The position numbers and the translations under genes are program-made. From Lysobacterales bacterium (GTDB taxonomy: Bacteria > Pseudomonadota > Gammaproteobacteria > Xanthomonadales > SZUA-36): a stretch of DNA of 40,490 nucleotides. The stretch's first letter is position 1. Every line of letters begins with the position of its first letter. Below, piece after piece: positions 6,757 to 13,140 of the stretch. The notes under the pieces are model-generated. The model saw nothing but the letters and a program-made list of their open reading frames with translations, searched no databases and had not been told where the DNA came from. The stretch lies in assembly GCA_029859645.1 (NCBI GenBank), contig JAOUCS010000020.1, positions 1-40,490 on the forward strand, written 5' to 3'.

Positions 6757-7809
6757 TTACTTAGATCTAAAGTCTCTACCCGGATCCTGCAGAAACGCAG
6801 TACCAAAACCGCTTGGGCTGTCGTTACCACACATTCCCGTGTCGCCGATAACAGGGACATTTGCAAAAGCAACAATTGAAGCTGACTGGTCATCAACCAC
6901 GGACACTCCAGCGACTCCGCATCCAACACTTACTTCCATGTTCATGCCAGTTCCATTTGGAAGTGTGATCGTGATGCCTTCGGTTCCGGTGCCATTTCCA
7001 GTTACCAGGATCGTTGAACCGGTGCCATTACCGGTCACCTGCGTGCTCGAACCCGTACCGTTACCGGTCACCTGGGTGCTTGAACCGGTGCCATTACCGG
7101 TGACCTGGGTGCTTGAACCCGTACCGTTACCGGTCACCTGGGTGCTTGAACCCGTACCATTGCCGGTGACCTGGGTGCTTGAACCCGTACCATTACCGGT
7201 CACCTGGGTGCTTGAACCCGTACCATTACCGGTCACCTGGGTGCTTGAACCCGTACCGTTACCGGTCACCTTAGTGCTTGAACCGGTGCCATTACCGGTC
7301 ACCTTAGTGCTTGAACCGGTGCCATTACCGGTCACCTGGGTGCTTGAACCCGTACCATTGCCGGTGACCTGGGTGCTTGAACCCGTACCATTGCCGGTGA
7401 CCTGGGTATTTGATCCCGTGCCATTGCCGGTGACTTCAGTCCCATTCAAAGCAGGGACTAAAGAGACCTCGGTAAGCATCAAATTTGCATAGGAACCGGA
7501 CAGCGTTGATACACCTGAAAATACACTATCGCCAATGATCCAGGATACCGCGACAGTGTTGTTTTGCACGACTACTTGCAATGAGCCAGCCGGATCCAAG
7601 CTTGCGGCTTGAACATTTCCAGCGCAAGTGATTGCAGCCAGCGTGCAGGCCAAAAGCCCGCGCCGAATTCCGGTGCCTGATTTCTCAATTCCGGTGCCTG
7701 ATTTCTCGATGCCCGTACCGGACTTTTCAATCCCGGTTCCAGATTTCTCAATACCAGTGCCGGCCTTCTCGATCCCTGTGCCGCTTTTTTCTATCATCCA
7801 ACGAGACAT
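6757..7809 (-). CDS. Secreted tandem-repeat protein with N-terminal GTGIEK heptads and 11-residue VTGNGTG repeats
   Basis: A 350-residue protein of unknown function. Residues 6-47 are six IEK(S/A)GTG heptads. Residues 49-68 look like a signal peptide (RR, hydrophobic GLLACTLAAITCAG, then NVQA-A). Residues 69-125 form a short beta-rich domain. Residues 126-275 are thirteen 11-residue units of the type VTGNGTGSSTQ plus a partial fourteenth. Residues 276-350 form a C-terminal domain with two cysteines (VGCGV and GMCGN) that could pair. Having the heptads in front of the signal peptide is unusual: they would stay inside, or act during export. ATG at 7809 is chosen because GAGGAG lies eight bases upstream. 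It follows DUF6502 copy 2 by 111 bases on the same strand and could share its transcript. The 33-bp repeat could change length by slippage. Confidence 0.75.
   Translation of the reverse strand: MSRWMIEKSGTGIEKAGTGIEKSGTGIEKSGTGIEKSGTGIEKSGTGIRRGLLACTLAAITCAGNVQAASLDPAGSLQVVVQNNTVAVSWIIGDSVFSGVSTLSGSYANLMLTEVSLVPALNGTEVTGNGTGSNTQVTGNGTGSSTQVTGNGTGSSTQVTGNGTGSSTKVTGNGTGSSTKVTGNGTGSSTQVTGNGTGSSTQVTGNGTGSSTQVTGNGTGSSTQVTGNGTGSSTQVTGNGTGSSTQVTGNGTGSSTQVTGNGTGSTILVTGNGTGTEGITITLPNGTGMNMEVSVGCGVAGVSVVDDQSASIVAFANVPVIGDTGMCGNDSPSGFGTAFLQDPGRDFRSK
6983..7444. repeat. 33-bp tandem repeat, 14 units
   Basis: Fourteen contiguous 33-bp units encode the 11-residue repeats of the gene at 6757-7809. Units differ mostly at synonymous positions (for example GTACCG, GTACCA, GTGCCA), in patterns that recur between non-adjacent units. 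This suggests repeated duplication or conversion of unit blocks rather than independent drift. There are no spacers, so it is not a CRISPR array. Confidence 0.92.
7669..7794. repeat. 21-bp tandem repeat, 6 units, encoding IEK(S/A)GTG
   Basis: Six 21-bp units encode the N-terminal heptads. The peptide is almost invariant while the codons vary (CCGGTGCCTGATTTCTC against CCCGTACCGGACTTTTC, plus-strand reading). That pattern suggests selection on the peptide motif. Confidence 0.88.
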
Positions 7810-7920
7810 AGTCTTCTCCTCTTTCTTCAAGTTCAGGCCGCATGCGGGTATTTTTACCTTCTGCATTTGGCCAGGCTGCTAAACACACCTGAAAGAAGTT
7901 TGAGCTTCTAGATCCCCCCT

Positions 7921-8778
7921 TTACTCTTCCTCCTCTTCAGGTTCATGGTCGCCCCATTGATACCAACCGATACCAACGGTTAACTGACCAGGTTGCTTTG
8001 TTGGTTCCTCGAACTCCTCGAGCAACAACTCCCCTTCTTTAATTTGTTTTCTTAATAGCTCTCTAATGCGTTTCCGAAATCGCTTGTAATTTTCGGGCGC
8101 GAGTCTATATGTCCATCTACCTTGTTGCGGAACGCGCGTTTCTGGATCGGAATTCATATTGTGGACGACGGCCCCAAGAACGCGCGATGCTTCCAGAAGC
8201 CCAATTTCTGTGTGCCGTACTCGATCATCGGATAAAGGAAGGTACGCCTTTGATATCAGCTGAACTGTGTCAATGTCATCTCGATTGACTTGAATCGCCC
8301 CACCAACAAGCAATCTATCCATCACAGTTTTAACCGTGATGTTGCGACCGATTGCTTTTAGGACTAGACCTTGGAAGGTTCTTCCGCGTCCGGAAATTGG
8401 CAGTGCTGCAGGATCTCCTGTTTCCGGATCCTGAAAAAATGGATCACTGGTCCACATTTCGATTAGATCATTCTCAGGATTAACGTTCTGGTTTTGAATT
8501 GTTGTATCTAAATTCTGTGTAAGTACGGAACTGACAACCCTAGTATCAAGACCAGTAATGAGTGCTATAGCACTTTTTGTGGGCTTTGATCCTTCACGAA
8601 TTAATTTTTTCTGTGCCTCTTCTACGTAGAGAGCCTTTAAAATTTCCATTAACGCAGGCAATGACACTGAGCCGATCACAAGGCGCACGACCTTGCGAAA
8701 TACCCGACTCAGAAAATGCGTAATGGACTTCGCATCGTCTTGTTGATTTATATTATTTTGCATAACGAGCCCAGGCAT
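7921..8778 (-). CDS. DUF6502-like protein, copy 2
   Basis: A 285-residue paralogue of the protein at 5277-6140 (family assignment from memory, not searched). It has the same N-terminal FRKVVRLVIGSVSLPALMEI helix, the helix-turn-helix-like ALITGLDTRVVSSVL, the middle KTVMDRLLVGGAI and SKAYLPLSD, then GRWTYRL and C-terminal VGIGWYQWGD with an acidic EPEEEEE tail. A DNA-binding or other regulatory role is inferred only from the helical N-terminus. The ATG at 8778 has AGGAG eight bases upstream; an internal ATG at 8763 is less likely. It lies upstream of the repeat-protein gene on the same strand. The minus strand carries ATAGACA (8813-8807) 29 bases before the start codon, matching the array box. 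Confidence 0.75.
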   Translation of the reverse strand: MPGLVMQNNINQQDDAKSITHFLSRVFRKVVRLVIGSVSLPALMEILKALYVEEAQKKLIREGSKPTKSAIALITGLDTRVVSSVLTQNLDTTIQNQNVNPENDLIEMWTSDPFFQDPETGDPAALPISGRGRTFQGLVLKAIGRNITVKTVMDRLLVGGAIQVNRDDIDTVQLISKAYLPLSDDRVRHTEIGLLEASRVLGAVVHNMNSDPETRVPQQGRWTYRLAPENYKRFRKRIRELLRKQIKEGELLLEEFEEPTKQPGQLTVGIGWYQWGDHEPEEEEE

Positions 8779-8829
8779 TTACAGTCTCCTGAAAATTCCC
8801 TTCAGCTGTCTATGGAAGTCCATCTCGTG

Positions 8830-8855
8830 AAAACCTGTTCGTGCCTTCGAACAGG
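8830..8855 (-). terminator. Intrinsic terminator candidate
   Basis: On the minus strand CCTGTTCG-AAGGCA-CGAACAGG forms a perfect 8-bp stem with a six-base loop, followed by TTTT. It could end a minus-strand transcript coming from the small protein gene or from the GGA-hairpin RNA upstream, before DUF6502 copy 2 begins. Confidence 0.5.
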
Positions 8856-9177
8856 GTACTGTGCGCAAATAGGGCACAACGCGTATAGGATAACTTCTTT
8901 TTCAATAACTTGCCAAGTTTTTTTAAACTTTCACACGTAATAGAAATCGAGGACCACTGCGCCCATATCACACGCCCGGAAAAACCTGGATTTTACACCC
9001 GACTAACACGATCCATGTGTTCGCCGGGTGCCAAACGCCCTTTAGCGCTTCGGAACATCCGTGTTCCATTGGTGAATATCCGTTTCACCCCTTGGTATTT
9101 GATATTGAAACTGAAACAAGAAACGCTTGTATCAATATGATTTCCCTATCAAAAGCAGGAGATATCCATGTCTCCTG
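8830..9177 (-). ncRNA. Candidate CsrA-binding RNA or 3' UTR with four A(C/T)GGAT hairpin loops
   Basis: Four minus-strand hairpins each expose the CsrA/RsmA recognition sequence in the loop. They are CAGGAGA-CATGGATA-TCTCCTG (9177-9156), GGTGAA-ACGGATA-TTCACC (9089-9071), GGAAC-ACGGAT-GTTCC (9067-9052) and AACAC-ATGGATC-GTGTT (9021-9005). The last sits inside an outer CACCCG/CGGGTG stem (9030-8996). CsrA is known to bind ANGGAN in hairpin loops, and CsrB/RsmZ RNAs carry several such loops. I found no convincing dedicated promoter. The element may be a free sRNA or the 3' UTR of the small protein gene ending at the hairpin at 8830-8855. The 5' limit given is the first hairpin. Confidence 0.5.
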
Positions 9178-9191
9178 TTACTAGTTTTCCC

Positions 9192-9515
9192 TTAATGAAC
9201 CGTAGGCTTCATGCCTTTCAAGCGGGAAACGCTGACATGATGGTCACTTTCCATGTGATCACCTTTTGCATCGGGCATTCTTTCCATGAAATTTGCCATG
9301 ATGCTCAAAACGGGCTGGCAACCTTCGACCTTCCTGGCCTCGATTCCCGTGCCGCCTTTTTCTACAAAACCATCTTTCTCAAAAGATCCTTCTTCAGAGA
9401 TAGAAACCAACAGGGCCTTCGAACCCAGCTGACGCTCACTCCACTTGCGGACCTGTTCCTTGTCCTGTGCGGCGAGCATCAAGGTGCCTTTTGGATGGTG
9501 GAGTACATATAACAT
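9192..9515 (-). CDS. Small hypothetical protein carrying an EKGGTGIE motif
   Basis: A 107-residue protein without a recognised family. It begins MLYVLHHPKGTLMLAAQDKEQ, is followed by a charged region, and contains VEKGGTGIEARK near residue 52. This motif matches the heptads of the repeat protein at 6757-7809. No signal peptide or membrane segment is seen. I chose ATG at 9515; a TTG nine bases upstream is in frame. No Shine-Dalgarno sequence precedes either. A TTGACA-17-TAAATT promoter places transcription start at or next to the ATG, so translation may be from a leaderless mRNA. The promoter overlaps the first unit of the 16-bp array. That the gene is real rests on the shared motif and the fitted promoter. 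Confidence 0.6.
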   Translation of the reverse strand: MLYVLHHPKGTLMLAAQDKEQVRKWSERQLGSKALLVSISEEGSFEKDGFVEKGGTGIEARKVEGCQPVLSIMANFMERMPDAKGDHMESDHHVSVSRLKGMKPTVH

Positions 9516-9522
9516 AGTAGGC

Positions 9523-9551
9523 AATTTAGATTAATTAGCCATAAATGTCAA
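9523..9551 (-). promoter_or_regulatory. Sigma-70 promoter for the small GTGIE protein gene
   Basis: On the minus strand TTGACA (9551-9546) is followed after exactly 17 bases by TAAATT (9528-9523). The expected start falls within about 1-3 bases of the ATG at 9515, so the transcript would be leaderless. The -35 box lies in the first 16-bp repeat. Confidence 0.6.
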
Positions 9552-9647
9552 TAGCCAAATGTGAATTTAGACAAATAAATAAATAGCCAAAAAAGAATTT
9601 AGACAAAAAGTGAAATAGACACTTGCGTCTATAGACAAATGTGGCTA
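9536..9647. repeat. Array of seven 16-bp repeats starting TAG(A/C)CA
   Basis: TAGCCA or TAGACA occurs at 9536, 9552, 9568, 9584, 9600, 9616 and 9632, always exactly 16 bases apart. The remaining ten bases of each unit are AT-rich and variable. Units 2-3 and 4-5 form a 32-bp higher-order repeat (CCA-type then ACA-type, joined by GAATT). Unit 6 makes a perfect ATAGAC-N6-GTCTAT palindrome (9615-9632), and unit 7 ends in TGGCTA, the inverse of the box. The array spans the core of two divergent promoters, which suggests cooperative binding of a regulator. It is not a CRISPR array (no spacers). Confidence 0.9.
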
Positions 9648-9651
9648 TACT
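9623..9651 (+). promoter_or_regulatory. Sigma-70 promoter for the 9658-9802 RNA
   Basis: TTGCGT (9623-9628) and TATACT (9646-9651) are 17 bases apart, giving a predicted start near 9658. Both boxes lie within the last two units of the 16-bp array, so a protein bound there would directly affect this promoter. Confidence 0.6.
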
Positions 9652-9657
9652 GTGTCT

Positions 9658-9802
9658 CAACAAGGTTGGAAATGGAAAGGAATTCCGGCTCCATACAGAA
9701 GGATCTGTTTACCTTGTGATGCATGGAAGCACTTTGCGGGTGGCGAGACGTCCGCATAACGGCCAGAAACAACACGGATGATGTTTCTGGCCGTTTTTTT
9801 TT
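9658..9802 (+). ncRNA. Candidate CsrB/RsmY/RsmZ-type sRNA with six GGA motifs
   Basis: This is a predicted RNA of about 145 nt with its own promoter and a strong intrinsic terminator. Six GGA motifs are present, five fitting ANGGAN: ATGGAA at 9672, AAGGAA at 9678, AAGGAT at 9699, ATGGAA at 9723 and ACGGAT at 9774. Several lie in loops: GGAA-AGGAA-TTCC (9674-9686), ACAGA-AGGA-TCTGT (9695-9708), TGC-ATGGAA-GCA (9720-9731), and the terminator loop itself. Repeated loop-exposed GGA motifs plus a Rho-independent end define the CsrA-titrating sRNAs. A TGTAAG-N6-CTTACA GacA/UvrY box is not seen upstream, but the ATAGAC-N6-GTCTAT palindrome has the same geometry. A 15-codon ORF (9672-9719) lies within it and may be incidental. 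Confidence 0.65.
9758..9802 (+). terminator. Strong intrinsic terminator of the 9658-9802 RNA
   Basis: A perfect 13-bp stem (9758-9770 with 9783-9795, arm AACGGCCAGAAAC) carries a 12-base loop containing ACGGAT and runs into nine T residues (9794-9802). The U-run exists only in the plus direction, so it does not serve asnS, which ends at 9857 on the other strand. Confidence 0.92.
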
Positions 9803-9856
9803 GTGCGGGTGTTTAGCTTCCCAGGTTCCGCAACTGCTTTACGGGAGGTTGCTTAA

Positions 9857-11257
9857 TCAGAAGTCCGCCTTGCCAGGCACCCGGGGGTAGGGGATCACAT
9901 CCCGTATGTTGGTCATGCCCGTGATGTAATTAACCAGACGTTCGAATCCCAGGCCGAACCCGGCATGCGGCACCGTGCCGTAACGTCGAAGGTCCAGGTA
10001 CCACTGGTAGTGTTCCTTATCAAGATCGAGTTCGTCCATTCGGCGTTCCAGTATGTCCAGGCGTTCCTCGCGCTGAGAGCCGCCGATGATCTCGCCGATA
10101 CCGGGCGCCAGCACATCGAGTGCAGCCACGGTTCGCTCGTCATCGCTAAGACGCATATAAAACGCCTTGATCTCGGTGGGATAGTTCATCACCACTACCG
10201 GTGCATTGAAGTGGTTCTCCGTCAGGTACCGTTCGTGCTCGGTTTGCAGATCCAGCCCCCATTCAGCCGGGTATTCGAAAGAGACATCGGCTTGCTTGAG
10301 AATTTCTATGGCCTCCTCATAGTTCAGGCGGACAAAGTCCTTCTCGATAAAAGAGCGAAGCCGGTTGATGGCTTGCGGTTCTATCCTCTGTTCAAAGAAC
10401 GCCATGTCATCCGGGCATTCTTCCAGCACGGCCGCAAAAATATACTTGAGAAATTCTTCAGCCACATCTGCGAGATGTTCGAGATCCGCGAAGGCGATCT
10501 CCGGTTCGACCATCCAGAATTCTGCCAGGTGTCTCGACGTGTTCGAATTTTCTGCCCGGAATGTCGGTCCGAAGGTATATACATTGCTGAGCGCAAGGCA
10601 GTAACCTTCCACGTTCAGTTGTCCAGAGACCGTCAGGAACGTTTCCTTGCCGAAAAAGTCCCGGCTGTAATCCACGTCGCCTTTTTCGTTCCGGGGGAGA
10701 TTGGCCAGGTCCAGTGTGCTGACCCGGAACATGTCACCAGCACCTTCGGCATCAGAAGACGTGATGATCGGAGTGTTGATCCAGTAGTATCCGCGTTCAC
10801 TGAAATAGCGGTGAATGGCTTGCGCGGCAGCATGCCTGACGCGTGTAATGGCGCCAAAGGTGTTGGTTCGCGGTCTGAGGTGCGCGACTTCGCGCAGAAA
10901 TTCGAACGTGTGACGCTTGGGTTGTATCGGGTAGGTCTCCGGATCTTCCACCCATCCGATCACTTTGACCTCTGTCCCCTGGATTTCATATTTCTGACCG
11001 CGACCGCCGGACTCTACCAGCGTGCCGGTGCATTCTACAGCGCAGCCGGTGGTCAATTTTTGCACCTCGTCCGCATAATTGGGTAACTCCCCCGGCGCGA
11101 CCACCTGGATCGCGTCAAAACAGGATCCGTCGTGTACATTAATAAAGGAGAATCCGGCCTTGGAATCACGCCGGGTTCGAACCCAGCCTTTAACCGTGAT
11201 TTCTGAGCCAATACCCGGTTTACCCGTGAGGGCGCTTTTAATTGTGGTGAATGACAT
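9857..11257 (-). CDS. asnS: Asparaginyl-tRNA synthetase
   Basis: A class IIb aminoacyl-tRNA synthetase of 466 residues, the same length as E. coli AsnRS. An N-terminal OB-fold anticodon-binding domain ([26 protein letters not shown]) is followed by the catalytic core. Motif 2 is [25 protein letters not shown] and motif 3 is [15 protein letters not shown]. It charges tRNA-Asn in the cytoplasm. The gene is divergent from the iscA-like gene. It marks the right edge of the accessory island. Confidence 0.97.
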   Translation of the reverse strand: MSFTTIKSALTGKPGIGSEITVKGWVRTRRDSKAGFSFINVHDGSCFDAIQVVAPGELPNYADEVQKLTTGCAVECTGTLVESGGRGQKYEIQGTEVKVIGWVEDPETYPIQPKRHTFEFLREVAHLRPRTNTFGAITRVRHAAAQAIHRYFSERGYYWINTPIITSSDAEGAGDMFRVSTLDLANLPRNEKGDVDYSRDFFGKETFLTVSGQLNVEGYCLALSNVYTFGPTFRAENSNTSRHLAEFWMVEPEIAFADLEHLADVAEEFLKYIFAAVLEECPDDMAFFEQRIEPQAINRLRSFIEKDFVRLNYEEAIEILKQADVSFEYPAEWGLDLQTEHERYLTENHFNAPVVVMNYPTEIKAFYMRLSDDERTVAALDVLAPGIGEIIGGSQREERLDILERRMDELDLDKEHYQWYLDLRRYGTVPHAGFGLGFERLVNYITGMTNIRDVIPYPRVPGKADF

Positions 11258-11367
11258 AATGGATGAGTTGATCCTGAGTCAGGAAACCCCAGATAATAAT
11301 GCACCTGTGACGGAACCAAAACCCCGTAACACGATCAATTGATCATTAATGGGAAAAACATTGAACC

Positions 11368-11691
11368 ATGGCTATTAGTCTGACACCCCCCGCGGCAGAG
11401 CGGGTCAAGAATTTTATCGACCGCGATGGCGGAATCGGTTTGCGCCTGGGGGTGACCAAAACCGGTTGCTCCGGTTGGGCTTATACCGTGGAACTGGCTG
11501 AGGACGTTCAACCCGATGACGTCGTGTTCGAGCAGGACGATGTGAAGATTGTCGTCAATCCTGATAGTCTCGCATTCCTGGATGGCTCGGTCATTGATTT
11601 TGCGGCCGAGGGGCTGGGCTCAGCCTTTCAGTTCAACAACCCCAATGTCACCGACGAATGCGGTTGCGGTGAGAGTTTCACCATCGGTTAA
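11368..11691 (+). CDS. iscA: A-type iron-sulfur carrier protein, IscA-like
   Basis: A 107-residue protein with three conserved cysteines: Cys34 in TGCSGWAY, and Cys98 and Cys100 in DECGCGESF. These bind or deliver Fe-S clusters to apo-proteins. Length and sequence match IscA closely ([21 protein letters not shown]). No other isc or suf genes are adjacent, so it is a stand-alone copy and SufA cannot be fully excluded. The intergenic region with asnS contains the palindrome GATCAATTGATC (11333-11344). The Shine-Dalgarno sequence is weak. Confidence 0.88.
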   Translation: MAISLTPPAAERVKNFIDRDGGIGLRLGVTKTGCSGWAYTVELAEDVQPDDVVFEQDDVKIVVNPDSLAFLDGSVIDFAAEGLGSAFQFNNPNVTDECGCGESFTIG

Positions 11692-11704
11692 TCCCTGATA
11701 TAAT
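11676..11704 (+). promoter_or_regulatory. Putative promoter of the rpsF-rpsR-rplI operon
   Basis: A perfect TATAAT (11699-11704) lies 17 bases after TTTCAC (11676-11681), overlapping the 3' end of the iscA-like gene. It would give a leader of about 120 bases before rpsF. Confidence 0.55.
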
Positions 11705-11789
11705 TCGCCGGCTTCGTCCAGCGGAATGGTTCCCGGGCGAACATCCTTGCTTCACTTCACAGCAAAAACGGATGAAGGAAGCTTTGGTG

Positions 11790-11805
11790 GTGCGGTTATT
11801 CGCAC
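11790..11805 (+). promoter_or_regulatory. Leader hairpin before rpsF
   Basis: GTGCG-GTTATT-CGCAC forms a perfect 5-bp hairpin about 20 bases upstream of the rpsF start. In many bacteria the S6:S18 complex binds an rpsF leader structure to control the operon. I could not match the full known motif, so this is only a candidate. Confidence 0.3.
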
Positions 11806-11828
11806 TGACAAATCCACAAGGAGTCACA

Positions 11829-12413
11829 ATGAGACACTACGAAATATGTTTTCTGGTTCATCCGGACCAGAGCGAGCAAGTTCCTGCCATGCTGGAACGT
11901 TACCGTGCCCTTATCGAGGGCAATAACGGGGCGATTCATCGCCTGGAAGACTGGGGCCGTCGCCAGCTGGCATTCCCCATCGCCAAGCTGCACAAAGCCC
12001 ATTACATCCTGATGAACATCGAGTGCGATCGCGGCACGTTGTCTGAACTCGAGGGGATCTTTCGTTTTAACGACGCCGTGCTGCGCCACTTGACCGTCAG
12101 CCGCCAGGAAGCTTTGGTTGAGCAGTCGCTGATGATGAAAGCCAAGGAAGAGAAAGATCGCTCGAGCCGTTCCTACGAGGAGCGCAACGCCGCCAGTTCT
12201 CGTGCTGAAGAACCAGCCAAAGATACAGCTGAAGCCAAGAACGATGAGAGTTCCGAAGCTCCAGAGGCGCCGGCTGAAGCAGCTGAAGTTGCAGAAGTTG
12301 CAGAAGTTGCAGAAGCTGATAGCGAAACCCCAGCAGAAGAGGCCGCTCCGGTTGAGCTGGCTTCCGAAGATTCAAGCAAGAAGGCCGCAGACGCAGATAG
12401 CGCTGACGCCTGA
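11829..12413 (+). CDS. rpsF: 30S ribosomal protein S6 with long acidic C-terminal extension
   Basis: The first about 100 residues are standard S6 ([21 protein letters not shown], then [19 protein letters not shown]). S6 binds with S18 to the central domain of 16S rRNA. The remaining roughly 90 residues are a low-complexity Ala/Glu/Ser tail with an AEV triplet run (nine-base DNA repeat around 12289-12315). At 194 residues this S6 is much longer than the E. coli protein. I chose ATG at 11829 because AAGGAG lies just upstream and family members begin MRHYE. rpsR follows 20 bases downstream. Confidence 0.95.
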   Translation: MRHYEICFLVHPDQSEQVPAMLERYRALIEGNNGAIHRLEDWGRRQLAFPIAKLHKAHYILMNIECDRGTLSELEGIFRFNDAVLRHLTVSRQEALVEQSLMMKAKEEKDRSSRSYEERNAASSRAEEPAKDTAEAKNDESSEAPEAPAEAAEVAEVAEVAEADSETPAEEAAPVELASEDSSKKAADADSADA

Positions 12414-12433
12414 TCAGGAACAGGAGAAATATC

Positions 12434-12658
12434 ATGGCTCGTCAATTCAGACGCAGGAAATTCTGCCGCTTCACCGCGGAAGGCATAACCGAGATCGATT
12501 ACAAAGACATCAACATGCTCAAGCAGTACATAGGCGAATCCGGCAAGATCGTACCCAGCCGCATTACCGGTACCAAGGCGCGTTACCAGCGTCAGCTTGC
12601 CAAGGCTATAAAGCATGCGCGCTACCTGGCGCTCCTGCCTTATACCGATAACCATTGA
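12434..12658 (+). CDS. rpsR: 30S ribosomal protein S18
   Basis: A 74-residue S18 of normal length, with the conserved RRRKFCRF near the start and [13 protein letters not shown] and [25 protein letters not shown]. It forms a heterodimer with S6 on the small subunit platform. AGGAG precedes the ATG. It lies between rpsF and rplI in the conserved operon. Confidence 0.98.
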   Translation: MARQFRRRKFCRFTAEGITEIDYKDINMLKQYIGESGKIVPSRITGTKARYQRQLAKAIKHARYLALLPYTDNH

Positions 12659-12684
12659 TCTGCTGATCCATCAGGAGAATTGAA

Positions 12685-13134
12685 ATGGAACTGATACTGC
12701 TTGAAAAAGTACAAAAACTGGGTGACCTGGGTGACAAGGTAAACGTCAAGCCGGGTTACGGACGCAATTACCTGGTACCTACCGGCAAGGCTGTACCTGC
12801 AACCAAGGCTAATCTGGCTGAATTCGAAGCCCGTCGTGAAGAGCTCGAAAAAGCTGCCATGGCGAAGCTTTCTACCGCTGAAGAGCGCGTGTCAGCGTTG
12901 GACGGATTCGAGATCGTGTTGGTGGCCAATGCCAGTGAAGAAGGTAAATTGTATGGATCGATCGGTCCTCGCGAGATTTCTGACGCGGTTACCGAGCGTG
13001 GTCTTGAGTTGAACAAATCCGAGGTAATCATGGGCGAAGGCCCGATCCGCTATACTGGTGAACATGATGTGCTGGTTCACCTGCACGCGGACGTAGAAAC
13101 CCAGATCAAGGTCACCGTAAATCCGGAACAATAA
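12685..13134 (+). CDS. rplI: 50S ribosomal protein L9
   Basis: A 149-residue L9, identical in length to the E. coli protein. The N-terminal RNA-binding domain (MELILLEKVQKLGDLGDKVNVKPGYGRNYLVP) is joined by the long central helix to the C-terminal domain (LYGSIGPREISDAV). A good AGGAG lies upstream. It is followed six bases later by dnaB. Confidence 0.98.
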   Translation: MELILLEKVQKLGDLGDKVNVKPGYGRNYLVPTGKAVPATKANLAEFEARREELEKAAMAKLSTAEERVSALDGFEIVLVANASEEGKLYGSIGPREISDAVTERGLELNKSEVIMGEGPIRYTGEHDVLVHLHADVETQIKVTVNPEQ

Positions 13135-13140
13135 TAAGGA

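Noticed and set aside
7016..7444. Possible CRISPR array
   Set aside because: Units are contiguous 33-bp coding repeats without spacers; no cas genes nearby.
6839..7492. 217-codon plus-strand ORF made of VLEPVPLPVTW repeats
   Set aside because: It is the antisense shadow of the 33-bp repeat of the minus-strand gene, with no ribosome site and no sensible flanking domains.
9110..9127. ACAAG-N5-CTTGT (minus strand) as a GacA/UvrY box for the hairpin RNA
   Set aside because: It does not match TGTAAG-N6-CTTACA, and no fitting -35/-10 pair follows.
8910..9140. Plus-strand ORF across the GGA-hairpin region
   Set aside because: The region is better explained by perfect hairpins with GGAT loops on the minus strand; the ORF shows no coding character.
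9168..9512. 114-codon plus-strand ORF opposite the small GTGIE protein
   Set aside because: No ribosome site or promoter on that strand, no recognisable motif. The minus-strand gene has the promoter and the shared motif.
9758..9795. Terminator for asnS
   Set aside because: On the minus strand the hairpin is followed by ATGCGG, not a T-run; it only works for the plus-strand RNA.
9721..9870. Longer ORF starting ATGGAAGCACTT that reads through the sRNA terminator
   Set aside because: It crosses a strong terminator and runs antisense into the asnS end; judged non-coding.
9965..11086. 373-codon ORF antisense to asnS
   Set aside because: Lies wholly within a clear AsnRS coding sequence; a shadow frame.
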